Counted from the stretch's first letter, positions 49,011 through 61,282 are shown. The stretch: 64,000 nt of DNA from Nectonema munidae (GCA_030549495.1 JAUIRK010000786.1:248001-312000); one strand, 5' to 3'. Notes: generated from the sequence alone by a model not told the origin. Translations and numbers: made by a program.

Positions 49011-49046
49011 TTAACTTTTTTATTTTTATTTAACTAAGAACTTTAT

Positions 49047-49890
49047 TTAAAAAATACAAAAAATTAAGTTAGAAAGAAATATGGGAGGTAAGAGGTAAGA
49101 GCAAGTTCCACAAACAGAAGAACAACATCTATAACATATGGAACGTGTTTTGTTTTTTGAGCATTTTTTGCAATATTTGCGTTTTTCATTTTTGGAGCAT
49201 AAATTTTTCTTTTTAAAGTTTCTATCTTGGAATCGCATGTTTTTTGAAGGCTTTGGCACAAAGTTTGGGCTAGTTAAAGCAAGAATTTTCGTCTACTTGG
49301 AACTTCAAAGTTCAACTTACTTATTACATAGGCATTTAGAAAAATTATGTCCAATAAATTTAAAAAAAAACAGCCAACGGCCATCTTGTTGAGGCTTGGT
49401 AGAGTATGCTTTTAACATTTCATCAGCAGTGTCTACACCTCCTTTGGTGGAGTTGTAGAACAAAATCGCTTCAGGTTTTTTATGACTTTCTGAAATAGCA
49501 TTGGTTTCATGCATTGATGAAAGTAAATATACTGTATTATTAAGTTTTGTTTTATAACTAAGCATCATTATTCCTTCTGGACTAAATAAAAATCTCGATG
49601 CAAACACCGAAGTCTTTTTATCAAACTTCAAATAAGGATGAATTTCTCTTTTGTTGGCTCTTACTGTACCAACGTTGTTTTTTATTCAGAAATTTTTTTG
49701 CTAAACTAAAGCTTGTAAAGAATTTGTCTGTAGTTACATTCAACCCCGTGTTACAATATTTTTCAATTAGTTTTAAAACTACATGCTCACCCAAACTTGC
49801 TTCTCTATCTTCTTAATCTGTATACGGGTAGGAATCCAAAACGTAGTATGTATCACTGTTACATAGCATCCAGAACTTTATTCATTTAAA
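49047..49890 (-). pseudogene. piggyBac transposase remnant, C-terminal half
   Basis: On the minus strand from 49.89 kb the order is KFWMLCNSDTYYVLDSYPYT, LGEHVVLKLIEKY, NVTTDKFFTSFSLAKKFL, then SSMHETNAISESHKKPEAI, FYNSTKGGVDTADEMLKAYS, and at the end a Cys-rich tail KYCKKCSKNKTRSICYRC. These are the piggyBac core with the third catalytic Asp (KGGVDT) and the C-terminal zinc-binding region. The N-terminal half is missing: about 150 bp to the right lies the element end (GGTCAATTGACCCATTG..ACGTT-TTAA at 50044-50075). Frames shift more than once. A deletion derivative, inactive. Confidence 0.88.
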
Positions 49891-50079
49891 AATTAAAACT
49901 TTAAAAAAATTTAAATAAGAATTTATTATAAAATCTAAGAAATTTTTTTAATAAATATGTGTTTTCAAAAAAAAATTAACAAGATTTAATCATTTTTTAT
50001 ATAAAAAAAAATTTTCTAGCATTAAAATTATAATTCTAACTTAGGTCAATTGACCCATTGTCGACGTTTTAAGTAGTAA

Positions 50080-51050
50080 AAAATTTTGGACTTTCTAAAT
50101 TAAAGAAATAATGTTGAGCTAAAAAAATTTAATGTGATGTCTTTTAATAACTTAATTACACATATCATTCTTGACGTAATCCCGCACAATATGAGAAATT
50201 TAAAGATAGCGCATAATTATTTGCTATATCAAAAATTCCAAAAATAGGACTTACAAAAATATATTGAAAATTTTAATGGTATTTAGCTTAAATGAAAAAA
50301 AGCTTCCAATACAAAAATCTATTTTTTATATCAAATTTAAGGAAGAATTAAAAATCTTATCAAGAACTGTTTTAAAATGTCAAGGGATTGATAAAAACAA
50401 AAAAAAGACTTTGAAAATGTATGGAAAGCTTATATATTGAAATTCTTACACCACCTATCGCACAAGTTTACTATGGGTAACACACATAGGCTGGTCTGGA
50501 CTACATTAGCACATACAAATCATATAGCGTTATTACGAACTCACTTATTGCACTCACAAATGAATAAAAACTCAGATGAAAACAAAGATTTGATTTAAGT
50601 AAACACCACTCTAATCCCTCATTTACCTTCTGTACTACACGCACTTACTACAAATCCAGTTAATTTAGAACCAGAAGTGAAGATAAAATATCTTACAACG
50701 AAAAGATAAACGTATACTACATGAATATCATTTACTGCCCAATCAAACAGGCTAGGTACTGATACGAGTGAACGAGTTAAATAGTTCACATATTCTAGAT
50801 GTCACTTAGATCAGCGTTTTTCAAACTGTGGGTCCCAACCCTTCAGTGGGTCGCGTGAAAAATAAAATGGGTCGTGACAAAAAAGATGCTGAATAAATGA
50901 ACGTAGTGAACAGAGTTTGTCTTATTGATGTCACTTAGATATTTGGCCTAGCCAAAAGTAATTGTCAGGGAACATTTTTTTCGCTATCTTATGATAAAAG
51001 AGGATTTTCTTTGATTAATTTAATTAATATTTAAATGTTTCAATATTCAT
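50080..51050. other. Upstream region of the helicase gene with repeats
   Basis: The first coding exon of the DDX56-like gene should lie here but was not recognised. A ~80-bp dispersed repeat at 50433-50515 (ATTGAAATTCTTACACCACC, CTATCGCACAAGTTT, ACACATAGGCTGGTCTG) recurs at 61206-61282. A hAT end, CAGCGTTTTTCAAACTGTGG with GGGTCGCGTG, starts at 50813. Confidence 0.5.
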
Positions 51051-51053
51051 TAG

Positions 51054-54000
51054 GCTTTATCACGTTTAAATTGGAAATCTCCTACTTCAATACAGATAAA
51101 AGCACTACCACTTGCTCTTCAAAGTAAAGACATCTTAGTCAATGCAGATACTGGCTCTGGAAAAACTGGAGTATATACCATCACTATTGCTCAGAAGCTT
51201 ATTGAATTAGAAGTAACACTTTTTCAAACACGACTTTTCTTTTCTGTATTCATCAAATATTGTAATTAAGTAAAATAATTGTATAATAGCAAGATTTTTG
51301 CCTCTCGAACAAAAAATATATACATTTTTCCTGTCTCAATTATGCGAATTTCTGGAAGTATAAAGGGCGTTCTATCTTAACTCATTTAAGGCCAAGCAAA
51401 GCAGACGATATCTAAAAAAACGCAGACGATTTATATTCAAAGTCATTGAAAAAAACAGACGAAGATGAAATTACTTATGTTCCAAAATAGGAACATTGGT
51501 CGTAAATGGGTTAATTCAACCAATCATTTTACGGCGTTATATTTTTTAAAATTTGCATACTAATAGTATTTGTTGAGACATGTTTAACGGTGTATATCTC
51601 AACTTGGTATGTTGAGTAGTTCTTGAAATATAAACCTTTAAAATGGGGTCAAAATGAATTTTTAGCAATGTCTTTTTTGCCTTTGGGGAAAGCTTTTTTT
51701 TTTATTTTTACCCGTTGACCCTATTTTCTACGCTCATATTTCAAGAACTGCTGAACATACGGAGTTGAGATATTCACCATTAAACTTGTCTCTAAGGGTA
51801 CGATCAGTACACTAATTAAAAAAAAAATTTCTAAAATTTGGTTGAATTGACATGAATGTCTCTTACTCTTGGATTTTCAAGATAAAAATATCTTTTGAAA
51901 AATGATATATATGACTGTTTCAAAGTAAAAAAAATTAACTTACTCTTTAATACTAGAATATCAAGAAATGTTTTTGCCTTCGATGTCCATAGTTTCAAAA
52001 TAATTTTTTTTTAATGTTTATTAGTGTGAGGCGGGAAGGGATTAAGGACGTGTCTGAATTTTGAAAATGAATTTCCAGAACCCATGCTAAGCAAAAAATT
52101 CAGAGGGGAGGTAAACTTCAAGGGACGTACATTTTTTCGCAGCAATACAAAAATAACATGATACATATACAGTGCACCCCCGATTAACCGGCATCTTAGG
52201 GACATGTCATTAACTGGCGGTATATCGGGGGAGTCATAATATAGCCGCCTTAATCATGTTAGATGGTAAATAAATAACAATGTTCTGAGAATTTTATTCA
52301 AACCATCATTTATTACTTGGAGGAATAATCCATCAATGTTTTTGTTTACACTTGGAACTTGCAACCTGTTTGAAACGTTTTTTCCGGCTGTTCGAAAATC
52401 ATCAAATCATTTTCAGTCATGCAATCTTCCGATTCAATAAAATCCCAAAAAACACCAAGGGCGGCTAGACTTTTTTCACTACAGGTTTTGGTTTTAGTGC
52501 AGGCTCTTCCTCGTCGTCACTTTCCTCCAATGGTGCTGGTTTGACACAGTCAATAATCTCTTGGTCTGTTATCTCGGCGAATGTCTTCTGTGAATTGTCT
52601 ATGGAGACGAGTTCATCAGACGGGGACTCAGGGGATACGGTTGAACTCACTGATTTCGTAAGAATCAGCAATTTGCGATTGTGGTAGATGTGAACGAGTC
52701 CCAGGCTTTTTTCACGTAGCGAATAGCGTCGGCAACAGTGATGTTGTGAGTCCCGTCTGAATCCAACTGCTCGATGATTCGGTTGAGCTGGTGCCGGCCA
52801 AAATATGATTTGAAGTTTTGTATAAAACCGTCATCTAATGGTTGAACGTAATGAATACAGGGGTGTCAACTAAACATACGCGCAAGGCATGACGCCACTG
52901 GCACTGCTAGGCAAGGAAGTGCAATCATTTAGGCGGTACATTTTGTCAGCGAGTCATGGCCTAAGACCAGGGTAATTTTATGGAAAATAACATGTCCGTT
53001 GCGCCAATGGCTATGGCGGACAGTGGGGGCGTTATATCGGGGGAATTATAATGGTGGGAAATTGGGTCTACATAATTTTATGGCAGTAATGCGAGGGAGC
53101 ACTATATATCGAATATTTAAAAAAAATTTTTTTTTTATATTTAATTACATAAAAAGATTTTCAAAAGCAAACTTTTAACATAGCCGAGCAAAATTTGTCC
53201 AAAATTAAAAATCTTTTCTCGCTTGATGCGTTATCGAACCCAACACCTTGAGTTATCGAATCCAACCCACCCTACTCACGAAAATATTGATTAGAGAATA
53301 CTCATCTTATTGACTTTTCATTGTTCTAATCGAATAAACTTTCGAAAATCACAGTTCTTGAAACACTCGAAAAAAGATGGAGTGAAGTGTGGTAAAGTTA
53401 GGTTGCTGACGATGAGAGCGCGTAAAACAAGTGAAGAATTAGGAATGCTCAATTTACAGTGTACGATTAAATATAACTGATACGAATGAAGGTATCTTAC
53501 TAATTAGGGGAAATCCGATGCCTATGTCTCACTTCAATGTTTCAATGCACATATATCACATATGACACCATTTTGAAACATGCTTGTAGAAGTAAATATT
53601 ATATCCTTGTCTTAAAATTATCATTATTGCCTAGAATACTTCTCTACAAAAATCAACTGTAGCTTTAGTTTTGCTACCTTCGAAGGATTTGGTTGAACAA
53701 TCTGCTTCCTGCTTAAAGGTAACATATCCAGCATTTGATTAAAACATGTTAAATATTTTTTTATTAGGATATTTTATACTTTTCATCTTTTTCTCTTGTT
53801 GCCATATCTGGAGATAAAAATCTAAATGAACAAGGGTAATGCTATCATTTGCATTTCTTTTTCTCATTATTTTCTTAAATATTTTAGCATTAAACTGAAA
53901 CAGTCTCCTGACATTATTCTGTCAACTCCAAGTTTAATTCTGAAGTTGATTCAAAGTCAGAACTTAAATGTTTTAAGTAGTATTAAGATATTGGTTCTCG

Positions 54001-57000
54001 ATGAGGCCGATATTTTTCTCACGTATGGATACAAATCAGACCTAAAAACTCTTCTTTCGTACACAAATCTTTAAATATTTCCTCAAAATATTCTTTAATT
54101 TTACTTTTTTTTTTTTTCAAAAATAGATATTTACCGACAAACTTCCAGTCCATCTTACTTTCCGCAACACTTGATAAAAATGTTAGATCTCTCAACAAAG
54201 TACTGCAACATGAATCGGTATAATTATTTAAATAATTTTAATCAGTTTTGTTTATTGTATTTTTAAGTTTATTTACATTCTTCTCTAAAAAGAATTTCAC
54301 GTCGAATATTGAGGCTAGTTTCATTATATATAAAGTTTTAATTAGGGATAAATAACTTTACATTTTATTTAATTTATTATTTTCCTGAATTTAATTTATT
54401 TTTTGTCGTATATCACCTATATAAAATTACATATATCGTAGATGTCTTCAGATGTTCAAATATGAAAAGGATTATAAAAACTTTCAATTGTATATAAATT
54501 TAAAATAACTCTATTTTATACTTCAAATAGTAATTTTTACCCTCTTTTTCGACAAATATTTTTTTATCATTGATACAAAAGATAAGAAAGTCAGATATTT
54601 TAGAATTCTGTAAAGTAAAAGATTTATTTAGCCTTTGAGAGATTAGAAAAGTAGTATTAAATTAAAACAGTTAGCTCCTCAATTTTCAAGAATATCTTTT
54701 TTAAAATATCTAGCCAAAGTGAATAAAGCAATATTTTTTGAAAAATATAGTTTTAAGATAATTCTATATATTTGCGAAGTTGGACACGAGGAAACATCCA
54801 CCTCACCCGTGTCAGTGGTGAACTTATCGGCAAAGCGGAGGAACACCTAGGCTTAACCTTGGAACTCAGGATTAGAAGATGCCTCACGCAGCTCTTAGCC
54901 ATAAGTGGAAGCCTACTTGTGAAGCCAACAAGAAAGGTGCCATCTCGTTTGACTGCTACTACACTTATTCTTCACTGCTGCTGAGAAGGTGTAAAAAATT
55001 TTAAACCCGTCAGCATTTTTAAAATAAAAGCGTTCACTTAGCTTCGGATGAAAAAGCTTTTTCAATGTCTAAAAAAAGTATACATTTAAATAGAAAACTT
55101 TGTATTAATTTTAGTTTTAATTTATCAAGACATTGATATTAAGGAAAATCATGTTAAACATTAGATATATCTACTTTCTATTTACGCCTAGTAAATACAA
55201 AAAGTGGTCATGCTAAATATCGAGTGTTTGATGTTTGAAAACTTTACGATTTAACTTTACTTTTTTATTTTCATGGTCCTTTGCCATCTGTCAATAGACA
55301 AAAAAGAAGATAAAATTTCTCCAGTTAAAAACATCTAAATAATAGCTTTGCAAAATTTGTTTCAGTGTCAAAGTGAGCTAGAAGATATCATGTCAGTTTA
55401 CAACCTATCTAATGATTATTATTATTAGTCGTTTGATATTTTCTATAGAATATTTTTTCATTTGAATTTACTCTTACTAGCGAAATTAGACTAATAATCC
55501 TTTAGGCTTCTTTTTTTACTTTTCATTCACGATTTTAAACCTTTTAGATAACCATAAAGCTCAAAAACTCTAGCAAGTTGCATTCTCCAACTTCTCAACT
55601 AAAACAATACTATATAAAGTAAATTCTCCTCTAATGCTCTATATATATATATATATCTACTTATACTCTTCAGATGTTCACCATCTGATAAGTACATGTT
55701 ATTGTACGCGCTGATAAAGCTAAAACTCATTCAAGGAAAGTCGATAATATTCATTGAAACAGTCAATCTGTGCTATAAGTACGTATACGTTCTCCTTTGT
55801 CAAGCACTTCATCATTTCGTGTTTTCCTCTTTAGGTTAAAGTTATTTTTAGAACAGTTTGGAATTAGCGCGTGTATTTTGAATCACGAACTTCCTTTCAA
55901 CTCTAGAATGCATATAATCAATCAATTTAATAAAGGCATGTATGATTACATCATTGCAGCTGATCAAGTTAATGACAAGAGTAATCTTTCTTCAAATCTT
56001 TCAAAGTAACTCCTCGATCTAATCATTAAGTAATTGCATGCTAAGCTAAATGAACGTTAAAAAGAGAAACTCTCTCTTGTAGAAGCAGTGTTAGCCGAAA
56101 TGGGATACCAAATTATTTATATATCTTATCATCTTAATAAAATTTATTTTTATTATTTTTCTTTTAAATAAATTTATAATTCTAATTTAGTCCTTGTGCC
56201 CATCATGTCCATTTGAACATAAAAATTACAAATTTTCTTCGATTTAACTCTAAAACTTCTAAATCATTAAGTAAACGCAGTGAAACCTCTCTATCAGGAC
56301 CCCAAAATAGCAGCTGCCTTCCAGATAGGCTTAACTTAAGATAAATTAAATTTAATATACAGTTTCCTATATTTATAGCGTGTGTATTACGAATCTCTCT
56401 AATGCGGCAAGCCTCCTTAAAATCGTCTACAAAATAATACCTTTTCCTTTAAATAGCGACTATTTTTCATCTAAAGTAAATTTCACTTCGTCCTCTCTAA
56501 CTCGAGATACAACAAAACATTTTGTGCTATTCCCATATGTGATGATCTATTTGAATGATCATTTTAAAACTATAAGTCTAATTTGAATGAAGTTGCTGAT
56601 AGACAAAGATCAAAAATTTTTATACAATTGAAATTTTCACAAATCGAGCAACGAATGAGAAGCTTATTTTTGTGTTTTTGTATTATCAGGTATATTTACT
56701 ACAAAAACTTTGCATCTTGATAACGGAAAATATCTGCAGCAATCATCTTAAAAAAATTGCTTTCAAATTTACTATGATTTGCATCTACGAGAAATGTATA
56801 GATTTCATCGTTGAGGACCTACGACACTGACCTCTCTACTTCACTCCATTTTCTTCGCATTCCGTTTGAAAAAGCCGATTGTCGGCGAAAATTCAAAAAC
56901 TTTGTCTAATATATTCTTCGCCCTTTCTTTGTTTACTATATATAATAATAATAATAATAATCAAAACATGCATTCTTTTTTGATATTCATGGTTAGATGG

Positions 57001-58144
57001 ATATAGTATAAATAATGAAATCTCAGGCCGTGTATTATTCTCTAATCTCTACTTAAAAATAAGGATTCTAAATTGAGTACAATAAATTTCATTTACAATA
57101 AAGATTTTACTACTGAATTTTTTTGCTCCCAAGTTTCTTTTAATTACCTTACATATTCTTTTGCCTTGTCTAATTTTGTTTATATATAACTAATATTTTT
57201 TGTAATGAATTGGCATGTTCTATACAAACGTCTACCTTATTTTTTTATAAGATCAAACAAATATAGTGGATTTTTTTCAAAAATAAATTCATCTTCAGCT
57301 ATAAATGTTTGCTATTTTTTAATTTTAAGAAATGAAAAAAATGATTTTAAGATTAGCAGAGGAATGGACTTTCATAACGTGTCAAATGTTTTTCATTTTA
57401 CATTTCCTAAAAGTATTAAAGATTATATTCATCGGTCTGGAAGGTTTTTATTTCTTTTCTTTCAAACGCCCTGAAACCTATTAAGAATTCTCTCTTTAGG
57501 ACTGCTCGCATCGATAACACGGGTTCAGTGATTTCTTTTGTGTCACCTGATGAGGTAAAGTTATTTGAACAAGTGGAATCCTATTTACTGAGTCACTCTA
57601 ATAAGAATGATGAAGAACCGATCTTAAAGCCTTTTTTAATCGACTTTGAAGAACTTGATGGATTTAGGTATATTTGTCTATGTTTTTACAAACCTAATAT
57701 TTGACTGTCCATTGTTCATGTTTTGAGGTATCGTGCAACAGATTCTTTGGGTAGGATAACGAAAAAAGCGATAAGGGAAACCAGACTTAGAGAAATCAAA
57801 AATGAAATTTTAAATTCAAGAAAGCTCAGTAATTTTTTCAATCAAAATCCACGTGAATTAGATCTACTCCGTCATGATACGTATTCTCATACATTAAAAA
57901 TTCAACCGCAACTCAAAGATGTTCCCAGCTATCTAGTTCCAGCTTCGTTGAAAACACACTATGGCAATGGCTTAAATCATAAAAGTAAACGCACAAGACA
58001 AACAACAAGCAATTTTGATAAGAAAAAAACCAAAAAAGTATACGCCTTTCACTTTCAAATATCTTTTTGTGTTGAATAATTCTATTTTTTATCTAGAAAA
58101 TCAAAAATTTTGATCCTCTCAAAACTTTTTCTTTCAAAAAATAA
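51054..58144 (+). CDS. DDX56: DDX56-type DEAD-box RNA helicase (first exon not found)
   Basis: This is an ATP-dependent nucleolar helicase of the DDX56/Dbp9 family, needed for large ribosomal subunit assembly. Twelve exons were set by splice sites and unbroken phase: 51054-51212, 53635-53718, 53768-53835, 53888-54058, 54127-54217, 55548-55618, 55674-55778, 55835-56005, 57330-57443, 57500-57667, 57728-58037 and 58097-58144. Motifs: Q motif [14 protein letters not shown], motif [25 protein letters not shown] in [30 protein letters not shown] and YIHRSGRTAR. The family tail [26 protein letters not shown] is present. The last small exon ([12 protein letters not shown]) matches the conserved end of DDX56. 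About 20 N-terminal residues are missing. Motif V is Met in place of the common Ile, which is conservative. The first intron shown (2.4 kb) holds a Tigger element and MITEs. DDX56 converges with a GT92 gene. Confidence 0.95.
51377..51514. mobile_element. Short TTAA-ended MITE, copy 2
   Basis: It begins TTAACTCATTTAAGGCC and ends GGTCGTAAATGGGTTAA. The interior shares CAGACGATAT and GATGAAATTACTTATG with the unit at 6001-6099. It lies in a DDX56 intron. Confidence 0.6.
51513..51850. mobile_element. Palindromic MITE in a DDX56 intron
   Basis: The left arm (to about 51631) and right arm (from about 51735) are inverted copies. The best block is GAGACATGTTTAACGGTG..ATATCTCAACT..GTTCTTGAAATAT against the reverse complement of ATATTTCAAGAACTGCTGAAC..GAGTTGAGATATTCACC..AAACTTGTCTC. 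Outer parts match more loosely (GGTTGAATT at both extremes). Arms of about 115 bp flank a 105-bp core; non-coding. Confidence 0.7.
52170..53104 (-). mobile_element. Deleted pogo/Tigger transposon in a DDX56 intron
   Basis: The left end is CAGTGCACCCCCGATTAACC and the right end on the minus strand is TAGTGCTCCCTCGCATTAC. TA lies on both sides (52168-52169, 53105-53106). On the minus strand from about 52.87 kb a transposase C-terminal part is readable: [49 protein letters not shown], then a frame ending at 52465 with an acidic tail [23 protein letters not shown] is the usual Tigger block after the last catalytic Asp. The DNA-binding and most catalytic regions are deleted. Inactive. Confidence 0.88.
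53224..53282 (-). repeat. Partial tRNA-like SINE head
   Basis: On the minus strand GTGAGTAGGGTGGGTTGG, then AACTCAAGGTGTTGGGTTCG match the head of the SINE at 20.5 kb (A-box region and B box) for about 58 bp. The tail is missing. Confidence 0.55.
54230..55540. other. DDX56 intron with an unexplained GC-richer island
   Basis: Most of the intron is AT-rich. Between about 54775 and 54985 the base composition is clearly higher in GC (GGACACGAGGAAACATCC, CTCACGCAGCTCTTAGCC). An open plus-strand frame runs about 54670-54834, and others follow in neighbouring frames. No motif was recognised. It may be a retro-inserted piece of a host transcript. Confidence 0.4.
56278..56345. mobile_element. pogo-like MITE end in a DDX56 intron
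   Basis: CAGTGAAACCTCTCTATCAG, followed by GACCCCAAAATAGC, has the form of a common pogo/Tigger MITE terminus. The opposite end was not found. Confidence 0.4.
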
Positions 58145-59142
58145 ATTTTGCTCTTACAATTTAATTTTTAGATATGATGTTAACAAAATACTATTTTTTA
58201 AGATCATGTTTAATGTACAACAAGTATACGCGTGCACATTAAGATCCGAGTAGGACTCGACTATAACATCTTTGTAACAGAGAAGAGCAAATCGAATAGA
58301 ACAGGAGCTGTCTTAACTTTTTAACTTCAAATATCTTTGACCAAATTAAGAAATGATCTCGTAATATATGTTTTTTAAAATATCACCGATAATGATGAAT
58401 TTTATAAGTAATCGATTAATTGTTTTAAGACTATATCTGGACGAGACCAAAACATAAGACAAAATTGGACTAAAATAGATAGGTACAATATAGGACCTTA
58501 CCGAGCCGCTCCAATTAGTTTTAACTGGATCTTGAACACCAACAACAATATATTTTGTGATATTTATATTGAAGGAGTATGAGAATTTCAAGCTGTATAC
58601 ATTTATTCCTAATGAAAATAGTAGTAAACATTTTATAAAAATAAGTTTTACATATGCACAAATTTATTTATACATCTATATAAAGCAATAAATTATATTG
58701 CTTCGCCAGCTTAATAATGAATATTAAAATTAAAACAAAGATGAATCCTACAAACATTTCCATGGTCCTGTTATTGAAGCTCGGAGACAGAGCTTGAATA
58801 ATTTGATTGAAGCTTTCGAAATTTAACATTTACGGATGTAATTTATTAATCATGCACTAGTAGCTTGAAGAAATTGTGAATGGTATCTTCATAATAACTA
58901 CTTGAATCAAGCCTAAATCAATTTAACTAAAATATGTATAATAAAAGCATACTAATTTTTCCTTTTAAAAACATCGCGTGGTTCTTCCTTACGCACGTTT
59001 AAGCCAGGCTTCTTGTAGACGAGTAGTTTTTGATATTACAAACAAATTCTAGTAATTTGTAAGTTCGTGGAAGATGCTAAGTTCTTAATTGGTCAAAGTC
59101 AAGATGCTATATTATTAAAACTAGATGATAGACCTTTTGAAT

Positions 59143-60474
59143 TCAATTGTACATATTACAGAGATGCTTTTTAAAGGTGTAATTTGAGGATTGTAAAAAT
59201 TTTAAGAGATTATTAACAAGTAATTTAGACAATGATTTGTTATACTTACTCAATTTTCCTTCGTCAGCAAAAGAGTAGCGACGTCTAAAATGAAGGTTTA
59301 AAAGGTTGTTAATATTGAAATGCTTTATAAAGGCGAGGGATGGAGGAACGTACTTCGTTGGCTTGGAAGCTTTAAAGGTATAATGAATGCCTAAAACCGT
59401 GACCAAAGATGGAACCACGATTTGTTTTGATCGTATGCCAAATGGAAAAAATCCCTTGAGTCTTTGCTTGTGTTCGGAAAAAAATAGATAGTCATGTACC
59501 TCTTGGGCATTTAAGTAAAAATAGGAATTGTTGGACTCAGTTTTACATGCATTATTAATCTGATAAAACTTTGAGGGCTTTAAAATGTAGTAAGTGCTCT
59601 TAAAATTATAGGAAGCAAATGTGTTATTGATAGATGTTAGCATTTTAAGGTACGAAATATCTCCTTTTGTTGCGAGCAGTTCATCAAAATCGTGAAATAG
59701 AGTATATCTGGTATTCATATTTTTGAAAAGGCAATCTTGAATAGCAGCCATTTGAGCCATGTAGTGTACATTTTGTATGATGGACTTTTTCAAGAGCCAT
59801 TCATAAGTATATAAAAAGTTTTGTTCTTTGTAATAATCCAGGACCTCAGAAACACTAGAATCGATTGAATCGTGCACATAAATAAATGCTGCTTCCACAC
59901 CCATCAGTTTCAAGTACTCAAAAAGTTGTGCAATTTGCAATGCTCTTTTGTAAGAGAATAAAGCAGGTGCACAAAACGTCAGGTTGTAGGAAGGCCGGGA
60001 AGAGAGAGGTTGAGTGGAAATGAAGTTAGAAGAAATGGCGTCATTGATCAAAGTAAGAGAATCAGGGAGGTGACTGTTTTTAAATGAATGACATGTGAAA
60101 ATAAATGTGCGAAGGGGAGTAAGATGACTTTCTGGCAGTTCAAAAGAACTTGCCCTAACTTTTATGTAGGTGGAATTAGCATGTAATAAACAATATAAGC
60201 GGCGACGTTCGTAATAATGTATTGTAATGTTCTTAACACCCAAAACTTTGATGCATATACTTTCCTTGTTGCAATTTCGAGGATCTATGTATGAAGAGTA
60301 AAGATATATTCCTTCCACACCACTTTTCAACCAAGTGTTATTAACTATGTTTGGAGTCAAATTTAAATTCAAAAAGACGGGCTTTTCATGCCAAAAAAAA
60401 GAATAGTATAATAAAAGAAGTAAGAAAGTTACGAAAAATAATATCAAACATTTTATTTTGATAAAAACTTTCAT
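59143..60474 (-). CDS. GT92 (DUF23) family glycosyltransferase, type II membrane protein
   Basis: This is a 443-residue single-exon frame. GT92 enzymes are secretory-pathway glycosyltransferases; characterised nematode and plant members add galactose to glycans. The N-terminus has a short basic start and a transmembrane anchor (CLILFFVTFLLLLLYYSFFW, about residues 9-28), giving a lumenal catalytic domain. The GT92 core is visible: LTFCAPALFSYKRALQIAQL at about 167-186, FEYLKLMGVEAAFIYVHDS, VLDYYKEQNFLYTYEW, an AAIQDCLF block, and YTLFHDFDELLA near 260-271, where DFDE is the likely metal- and sugar-nucleotide-binding site. Several N-glycosylation sites (NxS/T) are present. The length is normal for arthropod and nematode members. 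The acceptor and donor sugars cannot be predicted. It converges with DDX56 about 1 kb away. Confidence 0.88.
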   Translation of the reverse strand: MKVFIKIKCLILFFVTFLLLLLYYSFFWHEKPVFLNLNLTPNIVNNTWLKSGVEGIYLYSSYIDPRNCNKESICIKVLGVKNITIHYYERRRLYCLLHANSTYIKVRASSFELPESHLTPLRTFIFTCHSFKNSHLPDSLTLINDAISSNFISTQPLSSRPSYNLTFCAPALFSYKRALQIAQLFEYLKLMGVEAAFIYVHDSIDSSVSEVLDYYKEQNFLYTYEWLLKKSIIQNVHYMAQMAAIQDCLFKNMNTRYTLFHDFDELLATKGDISYLKMLTSINNTFASYNFKSTYYILKPSKFYQINNACKTESNNSYFYLNAQEVHDYLFFSEHKQRLKGFFPFGIRSKQIVVPSLVTVLGIHYTFKASKPTKYVPPSLAFIKHFNINNLLNLHFRRRYSFADEGKLSKYNKSLSKLLVNNLLKFLQSSNYTFKKHLCNMYN

Positions 60475-60479
60475 TAAAA

Positions 60480-61200
60480 TTTCCTGTTTACATTTTTCTT
60501 AAATAAAAATAATTCAAAATTTGGTAAAAAAAAATATTCCTATGATGGAACTTATCATAGTGTCTATAAGTGTAATAAAATAATGGGTATCCTTGTAAAA
60601 ATAAGGCATTAAAATTAGATTCATGTGCAATAAGTAAAGAAGAGAACATTTATTTTTCTTATACAGCTATAGATCAAGCGTGCAAAACAAATCAAATCAT
60701 TTATTTTACTATTGATAAAGCATGACGAAGTTATTTCTTTTAAAAAATTTAAATAATATGACTCAAAAAAATTGCATTAGATTAAATTAGTTTGAATCAG
60801 GTTATACTTGTTTGTTATTCTAACAATATAGAGTTGAATTTTACTAGTGATATTGTTCAAAGATGGAATTCTCTGACTTCCAAAAAACTTTCGCCTGGTC
60901 TTAAAATATAAAATGCTAAATTGAGTATTGATATTCCTGCTTAATATTTTTTCGTCTTCAAATAACCAAAATAATTGTTAAATATAGTTTAATAATAAAA
61001 TAACTCGCAAGACACACCCAAAAGCTGTTTATACATCTGTGCAGTTGTATAGAAAGTGTATCTATGAGCCAAATTTATAAAGATGATATCAACATCGGAA
61101 TAAACTGTAAGAATGAGCCTGTGATCTTTGTTAATTTAGAGTTTAAACGTATTGTGACAATACACAATTATAGAGATTCAATATGTACCCACATATAGGT
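60480..61200. other. AT-rich intergenic stretch upstream of the GT92 gene
   Basis: The promoter of the minus-strand GT92 gene must lie here. No specific site can be supported in sequence this AT-rich. Confidence 0.3.
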
Positions 61201-61205
61201 AATAT

Positions 61206-61282
61206 TTTTATATTGAAATTCTTACATCACCTATCGCACAAGTTTTCTATGGGTAACCCACATAGGTTGGTCTGCACGATAA
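61206..61282 (+). repeat. Dispersed ~80-bp repeat, copy 2
   Basis: It matches 50433-50515: TTATATTGAAATTCTTACA, CACCTATCGCACAAGTTT, TATGGGTAACCCACATAGG and TTGGTCTG. Same orientation. Class unknown. Confidence 0.6.

Noticed and set aside
52465-52671. Small acidic protein gene
   Set aside because: It is the C-terminal tail of a Tigger transposase within TA-flanked ends.
58346-58591. 81-residue minus-strand frame between DDX56 and the GT92 gene
   Set aside because: No recognisable domain or splice context; likely part of a decayed repeat or chance.
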